A stretch of 64,000 bases of DNA, from assembly GCA_963995505.1 (NCBI GenBank), contig OZ023190.1, forward strand, positions 19,648,092 to 19,712,091, in the 5' to 3' direction. Under the pieces are notes generated by a model. It was not told the origin of the DNA, made no database searches, and worked only from the letters and a program-made list of their open reading frames with translations. This DNA is from Hypericum androsaemum (Eukaryota; Streptophyta; Magnoliopsida; Malpighiales; Hypericaceae). Each line of letters opens with the position of its first letter. Within the stretch, counting starts at the first letter, position 1. Shown one piece after another: positions 22,030 through 33,290 of the stretch. The position numbers were made by a program, and so were the translations under genes.

Positions 22030-22218
22030 GGGATAATTACTGCGAGGCCCATGGTATTTGGCATATTCACCTCTCACCCTCCTGTTGTTTGAAAATTGAT
22101 TAAAAACTCTCCGAAATTTAATTTTATTATATTCTAAGGCCCCTCAGACGTCAGCAATAATTTTTTTCATTGAAGTGATTGTTATACCCTTAAAAAAAAA
22201 AGCTATTTTCTTCGACCT
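22030..22218 (+). repeat. Left TIR of Pack-MULE-like element 2
   Basis: Inverted partner of 23021-23218. It includes tttggcatattcacc and gttatacccttaaaa. Confidence 0.88.
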
Positions 22219-22704
22219 ATGGATCTAACACCAAGAATAAACCCAGCAAACCAAAAGGAAGAGAAAATATAAACGAAGATAGCTTAAAACCAAGAACAAC
22301 AAAAATATAAACCAAAAAATCAGCTTAGATTCAAAGAAAACTAAGAATCCTAATTAGCCCTAACCAGACCATACATCCCTGAAAATTCGCAATCGAAAAA
22401 ATGCCAAAATGAAACCTAATTAGCCACGAGATCGTCGCCCTCCCCTGCCCCGTTGCTGCCGTCTCCTCCCCCACGTCATCATCCTCCTACTCCAAATCCG
22501 ACCACTCTGTCATCACCCATCGGTCTTCATCGGGGGGTTTTGGGGAAATTACTCTATGCATGCGAACTCTCCACCTCGAAGTCGTGGGTTTTGGAGGTGG
22601 GGAGGCGAGGTTTGAAGTTCATGCCTTTGGGTGTTTGGAAAATGGGTTTTTCTGTCCCAACTTAGAATTTGAACTTGCTTGTGGGTTTTCAATGGTGGTC
22701 GTGG

Positions 22705-22842
22705 GTTTATTCCATCGACGAGCTTGAGAAGCTCTGCGCCCCTCTCGCCTCCGCCCTCGCCGAAGAGCTCTCCCATTCTGCCCGAAATGACGACGAACAA
22801 GCCTCCTCCTCCGCCCTCGAGGACCTTCTTACGGTCATCTAA
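22705..22842 (+). pseudogene. Captured exon-like fragment in element 2
   Basis: A 45-codon open stretch reads VYSIDELEKLCAPLASALAE and continues EELSHSARNDD...ALEDLLTVI before TAA at 22840. It is GC-rich and amphipathic. A coding origin is inferred from composition and the helix-like pattern. The donor gene is not recognised. Confidence 0.45.
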
Positions 22843-23020
22843 TTCGGGTCCCTCTTCGATGTGAAGCCGCAGGGGGCGTTGGCCCTAATTGGGTTTTTGG
22901 GTTCATATTTTTTGTTTGGCTTGTCTAATTGGTGTTGTAATTAGTATTTTTTTCTGAGTTTGAGTTGATATTAATTGAAGTGTTCTTAATGTTCTTGAAG
23001 AAGGAAGAAGATGATTTATG

Positions 23021-23218
23021 GGTTCGAAGAAGATAGCTTTTTTTAAGGGTATAACAGTTATTTCAGTGACAAAAATGAAAAAAAATTATTGCTGACATCA
23101 GCGAGGGGCCTTAGAGTATAATAAAATCAAAACTCGGAGAATTTTTAATCTATTTTCAAACAATAGGGTGGTGAAAGGTGAATATGCCAAACACCAGGGG
23201 CCTGACGATAATTATCCC
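23021..23218 (-). repeat. Right TIR of Pack-MULE-like element 2
   Basis: Inverted partner of 22030-22218, followed directly by the right target duplication. Confidence 0.88.
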
Positions 23219-23227
23219 TTAAATATT
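23219..23227. repeat. Target site duplication, right copy (TTAAATATT)
   Basis: Identical to 22021-22029. Confidence 0.9.
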
Positions 23228-23289
23228 TGCAGTGTCCGTAAAGGCAACGGCCCCTCCTCCTCCTCTATGCTCTATGTACAAAATATCTA

Positions 23290-24529
23290 GGGAAAATGAC
23301 AGATAAGTACCCTATAGTTTCACATTTTTACAACGGGATACCCTGTAGTTTCAAATTGGTAATTTAGTCCTTGTGATTTTCAAAAATTTTCCCGGGCAGG
23401 TCCAGGGTAGCTACCCGTCAATATGGTCTTCGAACAATGTCGTTTTTGTTCCTACGTGGCTGACACGTGGGTAACCTGGCTAATTACCTATTTAATCCCC
23501 AATTTGTTTATATTTTTTAAAACAACCCATTATTTGAAGACAAATCCGCTCCGCCCTCAAGAACCTCGAGAAATCGCTCTCGACACCCACTCTTTCCCTG
23601 GCCCCTCCGCCCAACTCCCACTCTCTAGACTCCACCATGTACCTCCTCAACCACGGCACCGACGTCAACTCCATTGATCTCGACGGTGCACCGCACGACG
23701 ACGGCGGAGGTGGCCGACTTTGAAACCAGATCTGTGTGGATTCGGACCGGCCGGACACCTCCAGATTAGCGGTGGCCCCTTCCTTGTCCTCCGGCGTCCA
23801 CCAGTACGGTCCTGGTGGCATCCTCATAGCCCGACCCGACCACAAGAAGGCTTCCCGATTAGTGTTCTCGAGACGACGATAATCGATGGGTCTCGTAGAG
23901 CATCGCCTGAAAACCCCCCGCCGAGCTTAATGGCGTCGCCATCGCTTCCTCCATCATCGTGTCTGTGACGGTGGATTGAATTCTAAGTGCCGATTTGGGG
24001 CTTAGGGTTCCTCTGTCCAATATAGATTTGATTTTAATTTTGATTTTGATTGTGATTTTGATTCGATTAGGGCTAGCTGTGACAGGGACAGATTTGTCAC
24101 TCCTCGCCGTGGTGGTCGGCGGCTGAAATGAGATCTGGGTTCTGCTCATTTTGTCATCACCCTTTCTTTGATTTCTTTGATTACTTGTAAAGTTGGAAGC
24201 TCATGGAGGTGAAAGGGATTTCGGTTTGTTTTGTTTAATTGTTTGAGTTTGGTTTGAGGTGGAAGGAAGATGACGGTGGAAATAAGATGGAGGAGTTTTT
24301 TTTTGAAAATTTGTTTAAAAATTGGAACTGTTTTAGTAATTTACCGGGTCACACATCATCGTCAACTGATCTCACTCGGGCTCCACGTGTCCGCCACGTA
24401 GGACCAAAAACGACGTCGTTCGAAGGCCATATGGAAGGGTAGCTACCTTGGACATGCCGGGAAATTTTTTGAAAATTACAGAGACTAAATTACCAATTTA
24501 AAACCATAGGGTACTTATCTGCCCTTTCG

Positions 24530-24531
<2 letters not shown>
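23290..24531. mobile_element. Pack-MULE-like element 3
   Basis: Inverted repeats 23290-23477 and 24381-24531 share aaattggtaatttagtc, gacagataagtaccctat-type and cctacgtgg...acacgtgg wording. The left arm has an extra piece of about 35 bp. The flanking 9-mers AAATATCTA (23281-23289) and CAATATATA (24531-24539) match at 7 of 9, a possible decayed duplication abutting an AT microsatellite. It contains no transposase, and the interior is GC-rich. Confidence 0.78.
23546..23880 (+). pseudogene. Captured coding-like fragments in element 3
   Basis: Two open stretches lie in different frames. The first contains ALKNLEKSLSTPTLS and MYLLNHGTDVNSIDLDG, the latter with the rhythm of an ankyrin repeat. 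The second contains VHQYGPGGILIARPDHKK. They probably come from exons of one or two host genes. The donors are not identified and the ankyrin likeness is weak. Confidence 0.4.

Positions 24532-24581
<50 letters not shown>
24532..24581. repeat. (AT)n microsatellite
   Basis: About 25 AT units adjoining the right end of element 3. Confidence 0.95.
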
Positions 24582-24584
<3 letters not shown>

Positions 24585-25431
24585 TTTTAGAGTTATCGAT
24601 CGTAATTAGAATCGAGAGAGAGAGAGATTACGTGGGAATCCCCTGACGAGCGAGTGAATGACGCAAACTCCAATCTTCTTCTTTATCTGAATCGATATTC
24701 CCGATCCCTATCCGATGCTGCTACAATCAATCTTATGACGCCACCTGCTATAATTTGATCAACCACACAAAAACGCATATATATATTCGAGAAACCGAAG
24801 GCTAGCCTGAGATGTGTGCAACTTAACTTGTAATACGCGTTGCGATTAAACATTATGCTAATAAATCGGGGTAAGATTATCCCAACATATACCAATAGTT
24901 TTTTTTAATATTTATCAAATTAGCAAATAATTATACTCGTTATTTGTTATAAAAACACGTATAGAAACCAAATTGTGCTAATATATTCAGTTCTAATTAA
25001 GAATATCAATAGTTGTCTGAAGGGCAAAGAAATAATCAAAGAAGACTTCAAATTAACGCATATATCTGCTGCCCGCTGGATGTTGTCTCACCCAAACAGG
25101 ACCTTAACGTCCGACTGATTCTGGACGGAGATAGAGCTCATCTCATCACGTCACATCACCACCTCTCTCTCTCTCTCTCTCTCTCTCTCTATGTTTTTTT
25201 CCCCTTACGCTGACGATTGTTTGTAGTGTGGAATACAGCTACAAGCGATCCTAACTAGAAAAGGATGAATAGTCGCTGCTGATCATCAATTGATAAGAAA
25301 TGCTCATAGTATGTATTAGGTCGGTCCGGTCCGCCCATAACAAGGACGAAATAAACACACATAATAGAAAGGCGACCATAATTTATTTATACACACATAC
25401 TGCATATAATATACACGTAGTAGTAGCAGCG
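24582..25431. other. Spacer without gene, with (CT)14 at 25163-25190
   Basis: AT-rich spacer downstream of the seed-maturation gene (which reads leftward). Its 3' UTR should lie just left of 25432. The only distinct structure is the CT run at 25163-25190. Confidence 0.5.
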
Positions 25432-25686
25432 TTAACTGTCTGTATATGCCCCGCCGGTCCCGGTGACCCCCAAATCAGGCTTGTTCTCATCCTTGCCGGC
25501 ACCAAAGACAGGGCCGCCCTTGCCGGCGGGGTCGGGGACCTTGTCTTGGACTTTGTCGATCTGAATCATGCCCTGGTCCTCCCTGGACCGCAGATCGGTT
25601 CTGGTCCTGTTCTGGCCTCCCTCCACCGACTCGTAAGTCGTGGCCGTCTTCGACTCGGGCGGCTGTGCCCCTTGTGCTCCGGACAT
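25432..25686 (-). CDS. Small hydrophilic seed-maturation (PM41/LEA-like) protein
   Basis: Single-exon gene of 84 codons, ATG at 25684-25686 and TAA at 25432-25434. The protein starts MSGAQGAQPPESKTATTYES and continues with charged blocks RTRTDLRSREDQG, IDKVQDKVPDPAGKGG and VFGAGKDENKPDLGVTGTG. I recognise this string from small plant proteins called seed maturation protein (PM41 type). It has no signal peptide, membrane segment or Cys, and is rich in Gly, Asp, Lys and Gln, so it is likely disordered and soluble like LEA proteins. The six extra residues after VTGTG look lineage-specific. Upstream, the region 25700-25850 has an ACGT core (25810) and a GCATGC (25835-25840), the kind of element seen in seed promoters, but these short matches are weak. 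The molecular role is unknown. Confidence 0.83.
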   Translation of the reverse strand: MSGAQGAQPPESKTATTYESVEGGQNRTRTDLRSREDQGMIQIDKVQDKVPDPAGKGGPVFGAGKDENKPDLGVTGTGGAYTDS

Positions 25687-25789
25687 AGTATCCTTCCTAC
25701 TTGTAAGGGAAGCCTTTTTCTGCTCTGATTTCTCGGGCCGTCCTGCAATAGCCGAATCGGTCGTTTTGATGTTTGCAGGAATGAGGCAT

Positions 25790-25804
25790 GTCTGTCTGTC
25801 TGTC
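25790..25804. repeat. Short (TGTC)n repeat
   Basis: About four TGTC units upstream of the small seed-maturation gene. Confidence 0.8.
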
Positions 25805-26118
25805 TGGACACGTATGTTTCAGATGTGGCAGAACGCATGCTTGCCAAGTGTCCAACGCTGATAACATTCTACCAAAGAAAAAAATTAAATAAAATGTAGA
25901 GTGTTCACTTAAAGTCAAAGAAATCAGATTGCTGACAACATAAAATAAAATAGACAGTACCATCCTACTTAAATCAAGATTATTAATTTAAAAATTTGAA
26001 GTTTCACGCTTGCAATTCTTTTTTGTTCACCGACAATTTTGCCCTGGCTCCTTCTCTTCCCCTTATTTTAATTAAAGAGCAAGCAATGACCTCGCCGAAG
26101 CGAAAGGCAAAAATTTAT

Positions 26119-26433
26119 TGTTGAGTAGGTCGGAGGATTAGGATAAAGAGTTATAGTTATAGTATAAGTATAATTCTAAATCGTTTACTTGATCCTAAAG
26201 GTTAGGAAGTCCCTATTCTTGTAGAATAAGTAAAGTGTTCTACTCGTGTGTATAAATAGTCCATGAGAGAACCTAGAATACACACCAAAATTCTTCTTCT
26301 CTGTGGGGTTTTATATGTTGTCTCCTTGACGATAATAATAAAATCGCTTATTCCTTCCCGAGGATTCAACCTCGTTAAATTCTTGTTCTCGTCTGTGTGA
26401 GTGCAAATCGCTTCCGTGGGTTTCGGCGCAACA
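26119..26433 (-). mobile_element. Solo LTR with 5-bp target duplication
   Basis: 315 bp starting TGTTGAGTAGG and ending GGCGCAACA, with inverted ends TGTTG/CAACA. It is flanked by TTTAT on both sides (26114-26118 and 26434-26438). It contains a TATAAATAG near 26251 and AATAATAAAA near 26333, in plus orientation, as in a short LTR with promoter and polyadenylation signal. No internal element adjoins it, so it is the product of LTR-LTR recombination. It is likely copia; strand is best read as plus from the TATA-polyA order, though the ends alone are symmetric. Confidence 0.82.
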
Positions 26434-26438
26434 TTTAT

Positions 26439-26923
26439 TTTGTACACACAGTTGTTGAGCTAAAAGACATGGGGATGGAAACGGGTCCGCCCTTAAACTT
26501 GAGTTGGAAAGATTCCGGGGATTTATGTCAACCCACCTAAATTTTTTTTCCAAAAAAAAAACATGGGGATGGAGACAGCATGCGAGAGCAGCTGACCACC
26601 AAGCTAGTTGAAGCGGACCCTTATTTTAATGTATTTGCTGCTTTAACGTATGTTTTGTTTTTAAAATAAGTATATTTTTATTTGAATTAACAAGCTTCTC
26701 CGATTATCTAACAAGTAGATTCATTTGCAAATTTTAATACTTATTTGGATATAAACTTAATTTGTGAATTTACAATTACTTTTTTTTATTAACAAGGGTC
26801 ACTGTGTCAATTTGATACGTAAGAAGTGAAGTATTGTTTAATACTGTAAGATGGCAACAGCAGATATTAAAAAAAAAAAACTACACAGAACATCATCGGT
26901 AACATGTGTTCCTTCGTAGCTAG
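26439..26923. other. Spacer without gene
   Basis: AT-rich 485 bp downstream of the kinase. Nothing is recognised. Confidence 0.4.
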
Positions 26924-28701
26924 CTAGAAGTATTCGAAGTCTATGTAAGAATCATCATGGTCATCGTTGTTGGGACCAGTACTACCGTTGTCGTGTTTAT
27001 CGAGCCTAGCTGCTGCTGCATTGGCTTTGACCGCCTGGCCACCCAGATTTCTATTGCCGTGCTCGATAGCGTGAGCCGACGAGGTCGCTGCCTTGTCTCG
27101 CTCCTTCTTGCTGGAGGAGTACTGAGAGAAATCGACAGGCTCGGGGATATGGGGAGGAGTGGCACTCCTGACGAGCGCCCAGTTGACCCCCTCGAAGAAG
27201 GGGTGCTGCTTGATCTCCGTGGCTCCTCTCTTGTAGGCAATGCGCTTATGAGGCTCCTTCACCAGCAACCCTTTGATAAGGTCGCGCGCCACGAAGCTGG
27301 CCTGGGGAGTCTCTGGGAACCTCAGGGGCTGGCCGACCACGTTGAACAGCGTGGCCTTGTTCCTGGCCCCTTTGAAAGGGGTGGTCCCGTGCAACAGCTC
27401 GTACAAGAATATTCCGAAGGTCCACCAGTCGACCGCACTCCCATGGCCTTCCCCTCGGATGATCTCCGGGGCCAAGTACTCGTGGGTCCCCACGAACGAC
27501 ATGGACCGCACGTTGGTAGGCTCTGCCATGAGCTCCGGCAGGGACCCTCCTACGAAGTCCGACTTGGACTTGCGGTTCTTCTTGCTGGGGAGGATGCGGG
27601 GGAAGAAGGTGGACGGCTGGATGCAACCGTGGACCGCGTTCTCCTCGTCCAAGATGCCCCCTGCGCCTCCTCCTATGCCGTTGCTGTTCATGTGCGCGGA
27701 TGAGGAGGACTTGACGAGGGTCGGGTTCACAGAACAGCGAAGGGACAAGTCGAAGTCGGAGAGCATGATGTGGCCCTCTTCCCTCATTAGCACGTTCTCC
27801 GGCTTGAGGTCCCTGTACACTATTCCCAGCATATGCAGATACTCCAGCTCCAATAACACCTCCGTTGCCAAAAACCTGCTTCCACGTCCACAAAGCATTA
27901 CTACACACACTACTTTATTAAAAATGTTGTGTTTTTAGCGACATATAGATATATATAATAAAGAAAAAGAAAAGACTTGTTGTGGGATGGATGATAAAAA
28001 AAAGAAAAAGAAAGAACCTTGCAGCCTCCTCGGTGAAATACTTGTTGGGCTGCTTCTGGCGGAGAGAATGAAGATTGCCGCCGCTGCAGAACTCCATCAC
28101 CAAGCAGTAGAACTTATCCGTCTCGAAGTAGGAATATAGAGTGGGTAAGAAGGGGTGGTCCAGCATTCCAAGAATCTCTTTCTCTGTCTGGGCTCGCAAC
28201 AGCTTGTTCCTGCTCGCTAGAGAAGCCTTATCCATTACTTTCATTGCAAAGTGGGCGTTGGTGCCCCTCAGCTGCACCAGGTACACGCTCCCAATGTCCC
28301 CATACCCTAGACGTTTGAGGAGCCTGAAGTTGCTGAGCCCTATGGGGGGGCCCCTTTGCACCCATCATGTTTATGGCGTCCCATCGAACATCCCCTCCTG
28401 TGTGCGGCTTCACGGGAGCACCGCTCGAGCTCTCCAAGCTGTCGGTTCGACTGCTCCCGTGGCTTCTACCCTTGGTCGTCATGTTTGCGCTTCAATGTTC
28501 CGAAGTTGCAAGCCCCGAACAGCTTGGATTCGCATTACCATGCTGCTTGGTGAGAGGAGGGTTAGCTATCACATTGTCTAATAGTTTGGGGCTTGGTGGC
28601 GAGCTATGAGCAGTAATGTATGCATCTTCCGCCTTTCCGTGTATCTTTTCCGCCTCCGCTTCAGATTGCACGTCACCCTGTCCAACGATGTATTTTTCCA
28701 T
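26924..28701 (-). pseudogene. D6PK/G11A-like AGC protein kinase with two disabling lesions
   Basis: Plant AGC-VIII Ser/Thr kinase; the D6PK branch acts at the plasma membrane on PIN auxin carriers (family knowledge). Exon 1 runs 28701-28018 and exon 2 runs 27875-26924 (TAG at 26924), with a GT-AG intron 28017-27876. Visible parts are the Gly loop [12 protein letters not shown], the VAIK-type Lys in FAMKVMDK, the catalytic loop [11 protein letters not shown] in place of DFG (the AGC-VIII hallmark), and a long Ser/Lys-rich insertion ([13 protein letters not shown]). [12 protein letters not shown] follows, and a C-terminal FEYF resembles the PDK1-docking motif. Two breaks lie in exon 1. One is TGA at 28492-28494 in the N-terminal region. 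The other is a seventh C in a C-run (28344-28350) that shifts the frame just before [12 protein letters not shown]. The kinase core itself is open, so recent decay or an assembly error are both possible. Confidence 0.87.
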
Positions 28702-29944
28702 TTATTAACATATATAAAATTTTGAGTTGAGGAAAAAAAGATTTTATTCAGATTATCCCTCCCCTTAATGGTAATGTTATTTCCAAATAACCCTTGTTCA
28801 TTTTCCATAACAATTTGTTACAACATTGTTCGCATAGATTAAAATCCAGTCCTTTATGTAGGTAAACCAATTCGTAAGTTACAAAATGAACTTTTAAACT
28901 TGACATCGAATGTCAAATCAAATTGTTGCCATTGCCGAACCTGAGCATGCTTGGTGGATGAGAAGAGGCAAACAGTAAGAAGAGACATACCGAAGGTGTT
29001 GAATCAGGAGGCATTTTGTCAGGGTTGGATGCCTTTCGGACGATACCGCTTTGCAGAAACTTGTGATACAGAAGAGCAAAGCGCAACAGATATCAGTTTT
29101 CCGCCCAAATCTCACGATGAATGTTAATTATTAAATTAATTACTTGTTCACCGACATATATTTTTGATGAACAACATGTTGCAAGTTCGGCTATTTTTTT
29201 TTAATTTTCCTTTGCGTGGATAAAAACACAAAGAGAACAGATGGAAATCATAGCCAATCAAATCTATGAAAATAAGATGCACTTTTTATTAGCAACATGG
29301 AAAACTTTCCTACCCTTTGAAGAGACATATACGAGAAAAAAATTGTGCAAGATCGGAATGCGAAGACTAACCGTTTCAAAGATGACCAAACAAATTGCTA
29401 TAGGATAGTAAGAAAAAGAGAGAGAAATGAAGTGAACGTATATTCATGTAAAAATCTGTTCATCTTAACGAAAAAAAATGAGATATTTGAAAATCAGAGA
29501 GCTGGAACTAAACAGAACGAAAAGAGAAGAAAGGATAAATGGAGGGCGTTTCGGAGACTGAATAGAGATGTTAATTTACCACCAATTGTCGTGAGCGTAC
29601 TTACTGGAGCTTTCTATTTTTCTTCCTCTCGCATTTCTTTGTCTTTTCATTCTTTTTCCTCAGTTAAAATTTTCTCTTAGATGGTTATATTATTTAATAT
29701 TAAAATAGTTTATGGTTATTACATGTAATACCAAAATGACAAAAAGTTATACAAGCAACGAAAACAAAAGGTCGAGCATTTTAATTTTGCCTACTTTGTA
29801 GCTGAAATATGAGAAATGTATAAAAAAAGACAACGAGGCTAGTTAAATATATATCTTACTATTTTATATTTTCTTCACATAATTATTTTTTTATACGTGT
29901 AATTTGATAGTACTTTTGGGGATCTATCAATTCAAACCAAATAT
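28702..29944. other. Spacer upstream of the kinase
   Basis: About 1.2 kb of AT-rich DNA. It would include the kinase promoter. No other gene is supportable. Confidence 0.4.
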
Positions 29945-30760
29945 TGTTGGTCTCCTTGATCAAAACAGTGCAAGAAGGATTTCTTTGTTTATAAGGAATT
30001 CCTCTCCTTACCTCTCAACTTGGTTGACTACCCAAAGTTGACCCACCGCTAACTGCGAGGACGGTGCGAAGTATCATCCGAGCACGAGCACGGGCACAGG
30101 CCCGGGCCCGGGAGCAGGCGCTTGGGCGCTTTGTGGCGCATTGGGCGCTTGAGGCGCACGCCGCCACGTCGGGAGGAGCTCTAAAGTTTTGCAAAATTTT
30201 GAAGCACTCCAGACAGGTGATGGGACACGAGGCTGAGTATCCCGACAGGCCGCGAATACGAAGGGGTGCGACGAGACTGGATAAGGCTGACTTCCGAAGA
30301 GACACGAAGGGCCCTACAGACAGGCAGCAAGGCTTATCCAGAAGGGCCTCCGAAGAGACCCGACCGTTCAGACAGCCAACGCCAACGGATGCATCCCTTC
30401 GGGGTAGCTGCTTCCCTGCCTCCTCCAGCCTATAAATAGGCCTGCCCCCCTTACCATTTGAATCATCCCAGCAGCAAGTGCATTCCATAAGCATTGTTGT
30501 CTTCTCCTCTCCCCCCGTTCTTCACTTACAAATAGTCCGTCCGAAAGTTCTGGGTATATAAGGGTTCGCCCGAAAGTTTTGAGATACGTGTGCAACGTTC
30601 TTGGAAACGCCCGAACAGTCATTATATCTTGGGGACGATTGCCGTAGCCCGTACCGCACTGAAATATACGGGGCAATCTCGTCTTACGGAGAAATTGTCC
30701 AACACTTGCCTCGACTGTCGTAGATCCTATTCAAGTACACCGAACCCTCCGAAAATAATA
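29945..30760 (+). repeat. 5' LTR of copia 1
   Basis: Starts TGTTGG, contains TATAAATAGG near 30431, and ends near ccgaaaataata. It is about 125 bp shorter than the 3' LTR because most of the first 100 or so bases after TGTTGG are missing or replaced. Confidence 0.85.
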
Positions 30761-30789
30761 ATCGTAAGATGAGATTCGTGTACTTGAAG

Positions 30790-31710
30790 ATGGCATCGTC
30801 AAGCACCGTAGCACTGACAACAGTACTAGTAACTGTCCACGCTGAAAGGCCAGCGAAGTTCAACGGTACCGAATTCAAGAGGTGGCAACAGAAGAAGACG
30901 TTCTATCTGACCACGCTCAACCTAGTTCGGTTCCTGAAAGAGGAAGCACCGAAGATAGCGGAAAATGAGACGGATCAATAGAAGATCAACGCTCTCGACG
31001 CGTGGAGTCACAGTGACTTTCTATGCTAGAACTACATCCTGAATGGACTAGACGACATACTCTACAACATCTACGCGGTAACCAAGACCGCTAAGGAGCT
31101 GTGGAGTTTACTCGAGAAGAAGTACAAAATGGAGGATGCCAGGACGAAGAAATTCATCGTCGGACGATTCCTCGACTTCAAGATGGTGGACTCCAAGAAG
31201 GTCATCGACCAAGTGCAGGAGTTGCAGCTGATCCTTCACGAGATCCAAGCCAAAGGGATGCAACTCAGCGAGTCCTTCCAAGTAGCTGCGATGATCGAGA
31301 AGCTCCCCCCGCTCTAGAAGGACTTCAAGAGCTACCTCAAGCACAAGAGGAAGGACATGGGCCTAGAAGACCTAATAGTGAGACTTAGGATCGAGGAAGA
31401 CAACCGAAAGTCCGAAATCAAGCAAGGCAAGGCAAACTCTGAGACCACCGTACACCTCGCCGAGGGAAAAGGTGGCAAGAAGAGGAAGAAGTCTGGGGAT
31501 AAGCAGGAGAAGCAAGAGCCCAAAAAGAAAAAGAACAAGAAGATCAAGGGCGACTGCTACAACTGCGGCAAACCCGGCCACATGGCTAAGGACTGTCGCC
31601 AGTCGAAGAAGGACGACGAAGGAAAGGCTAACCTGGCTGAAGACTCGTCCGAAATGGATCTGTCAGCTGTGGTGTTTGAAGCCAACCTGGTGGAAAATCC
31701 GACAGAGTGA
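30790..31710 (+). pseudogene. Copia 1 gag
   Basis: Gag-like polyprotein start (ATG 30790). It has [35 protein letters not shown] and LEKLPP-type wording of copia gag (UBN2 family). A Lys-rich stretch and the CCHC knuckle CYNCGKPGHMAKDC (about 31558-31600) follow. Stops in frame occur at 30979, 31027, 31315 and 31708, several at places where copia proteins have Trp. Confidence 0.88.
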
Positions 31711-33290
31711 TTTGTGGAGACAGGAGCTACCTGCCACGTCTGCTCGGACAAGGAGATGTTCTCAAGCTATATCCCGATCACTGGCCGAAAGCTGTTAATG
31801 GGAAACTCCGCAACGTCCAAGATCGTAGGTCTGGGTAAGGTGGTCCTGAAGCTGACCTCAGGAAAGGAGCTGACCCTCAAGGATGTGCTGCATGTCCCGG
31901 ACATCCGCAAGAACTTAGTTTCCGGCTCACTGTTAAGCAAAGCCGGCCTTAAGCTTGTATTTGAGGTTGATAAGTTTGTACTGACCAAAGCGGGTCAATT
32001 CATAGGAAAGGGTTATCTAGAAAAGGGCTGTTTAAGATGAATGTAATAAATGTACATCGCACCTTTAAAGGTGAAAATAAAGTTAATGCTTCTTCTTACT
32101 TGGCCGAGTGTTCTAATTTATGACATGGTAGATTAGGACACGTAAATTTAAACTCGCTAAGAAAGTTAGTAAGTTTAAATTTATTATCAAATCTAGAGTT
32201 CAACCCATCTGATAAATGTGAATTATGTGTGGAGGCTAAAATGACCAAAGCACCTTTCCATTCGGTGGAAAGAAGTACTATGCCTTTAGAGTTAATTCAT
32301 ACGGACACTTGCGATATGAAACACGTGCAAACTAAAGGCGGGAAGAAATACTTCATCACGTTTATCGATGACTGCACGAGATATTGTTACGTATATCTCC
32401 TAAAGGGCAAAGACGAAGCTCTTGATGCCTTTAAGAGATATAAGAATGAGGTTGAAAATCAACTCAGCGTAAAAATCAAAATGATCCGAAGTGATCGAGG
32501 GGGAGAATATGTAGCTCCGTTTGATGAACTCTGTCAAGAACATGGCATTATTCATCAGACGACTGCTCCATACTCACCTCAATCGAATGGCGTAGTTGAA
32601 CGCAAAAATCAAACTCTTAAGGAGATGACGAACACTATGTTGATTAGCTCGGGCTTACCCCAGAACATGTGGGGGGAAGCTGTGCTCTCAGCTAACCACA
32701 TTCTAAACAAGTTGTCACACAAGAAAAGGGATAAAACTCCATATGAACTATGGAAAGGAAAGAAGTCTTCCTACGGTTGCCTTAAAGTGTGGGGGTGCCT
32801 AGCAAAGGTCGAAGTACCTAAGCCTAAGCAGGTGAGAATAGGACCCAAGATCATTGATTGCATCTTTATCGGATATGCGCAAAATAGTAGTGCTTATCGA
32901 TTTTTGGTGCACAAATCTGAAAATCCTGAGATAAACGCGGTAATGGTCATAGAATCAAGGGACGCAACGTTCTTTGAGAATAGCTTTCCTAATAAGGAAA
33001 GAAAGGAAGGAAGTCTAAAGAAAAGGACTCACGAGACTACGCAAGGGTCAAATCAGGAAGATGATGAACCTAGACGTAGTAAACAGACGAAGGTAACCAA
33101 ATCCTTTGGTCTGGATTATCTAACCTATGCGTTAGAAGATGAACCCAGGACAATCCAAGAGGTATTGTCCAGTCCAGATGCTCCCCTCTGGAAGGAAGCT
33201 ATCAATAGTGAGATAGAATCCATTATGCAAAACCACACGTGGGAAATCGTGGATCTCCCATCGGGCTGCAAACCTTTGGGATGCAGATGA
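31711..33290 (+). pseudogene. Copia 1 protease and integrase
   Basis: The protease begins [12 protein letters not shown], with Glu in place of the catalytic Asp of the usual D(S/T)GA. The GAG-pre-integrase and integrase core follow: C-x2-C in KCELCVEAK, then [22 protein letters not shown] and [20 protein letters not shown], carrying the DDE residues. The C-terminal part includes [12 protein letters not shown] and [13 protein letters not shown]. Stops lie at 32038 and 32123 (TGA for Trp in the HGRLGH block) and at 33288. Confidence 0.9.

Larger units (their letters stand above)
22030..23218. mobile_element. Pack-MULE-like element 2
   Basis: 1,189 bp bounded by inverted repeats of about 190 bp (22030-22218 and 23021-23218; both ends start gggataatta when read inwards) and by a perfect 9-bp target duplication. 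It contains no transposase. The centre is GC-rich and coding-like, unlike the AT-rich TIRs, which fits capture of a host gene piece. Confidence 0.9.

Noticed and set aside
26957..27938. Long open frames on the plus strand across the kinase
   Set aside because: They are antisense shadows of the GC-rich kinase exon. Only the minus strand carries kinase motifs and a matching intron.
29345..29680. 111-residue Lys/Arg/Asn-rich protein
   Set aside because: AT-rich spacer with no recognisable motif, no splice context and biased composition. Chance is likelier.
30015..30494. Open frames on both strands in the copia 1 LTR
   Set aside because: Arg/Ala-rich shadows of a GC-rich LTR segment that recur in the other LTR with indels. 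There is no protein family likeness.
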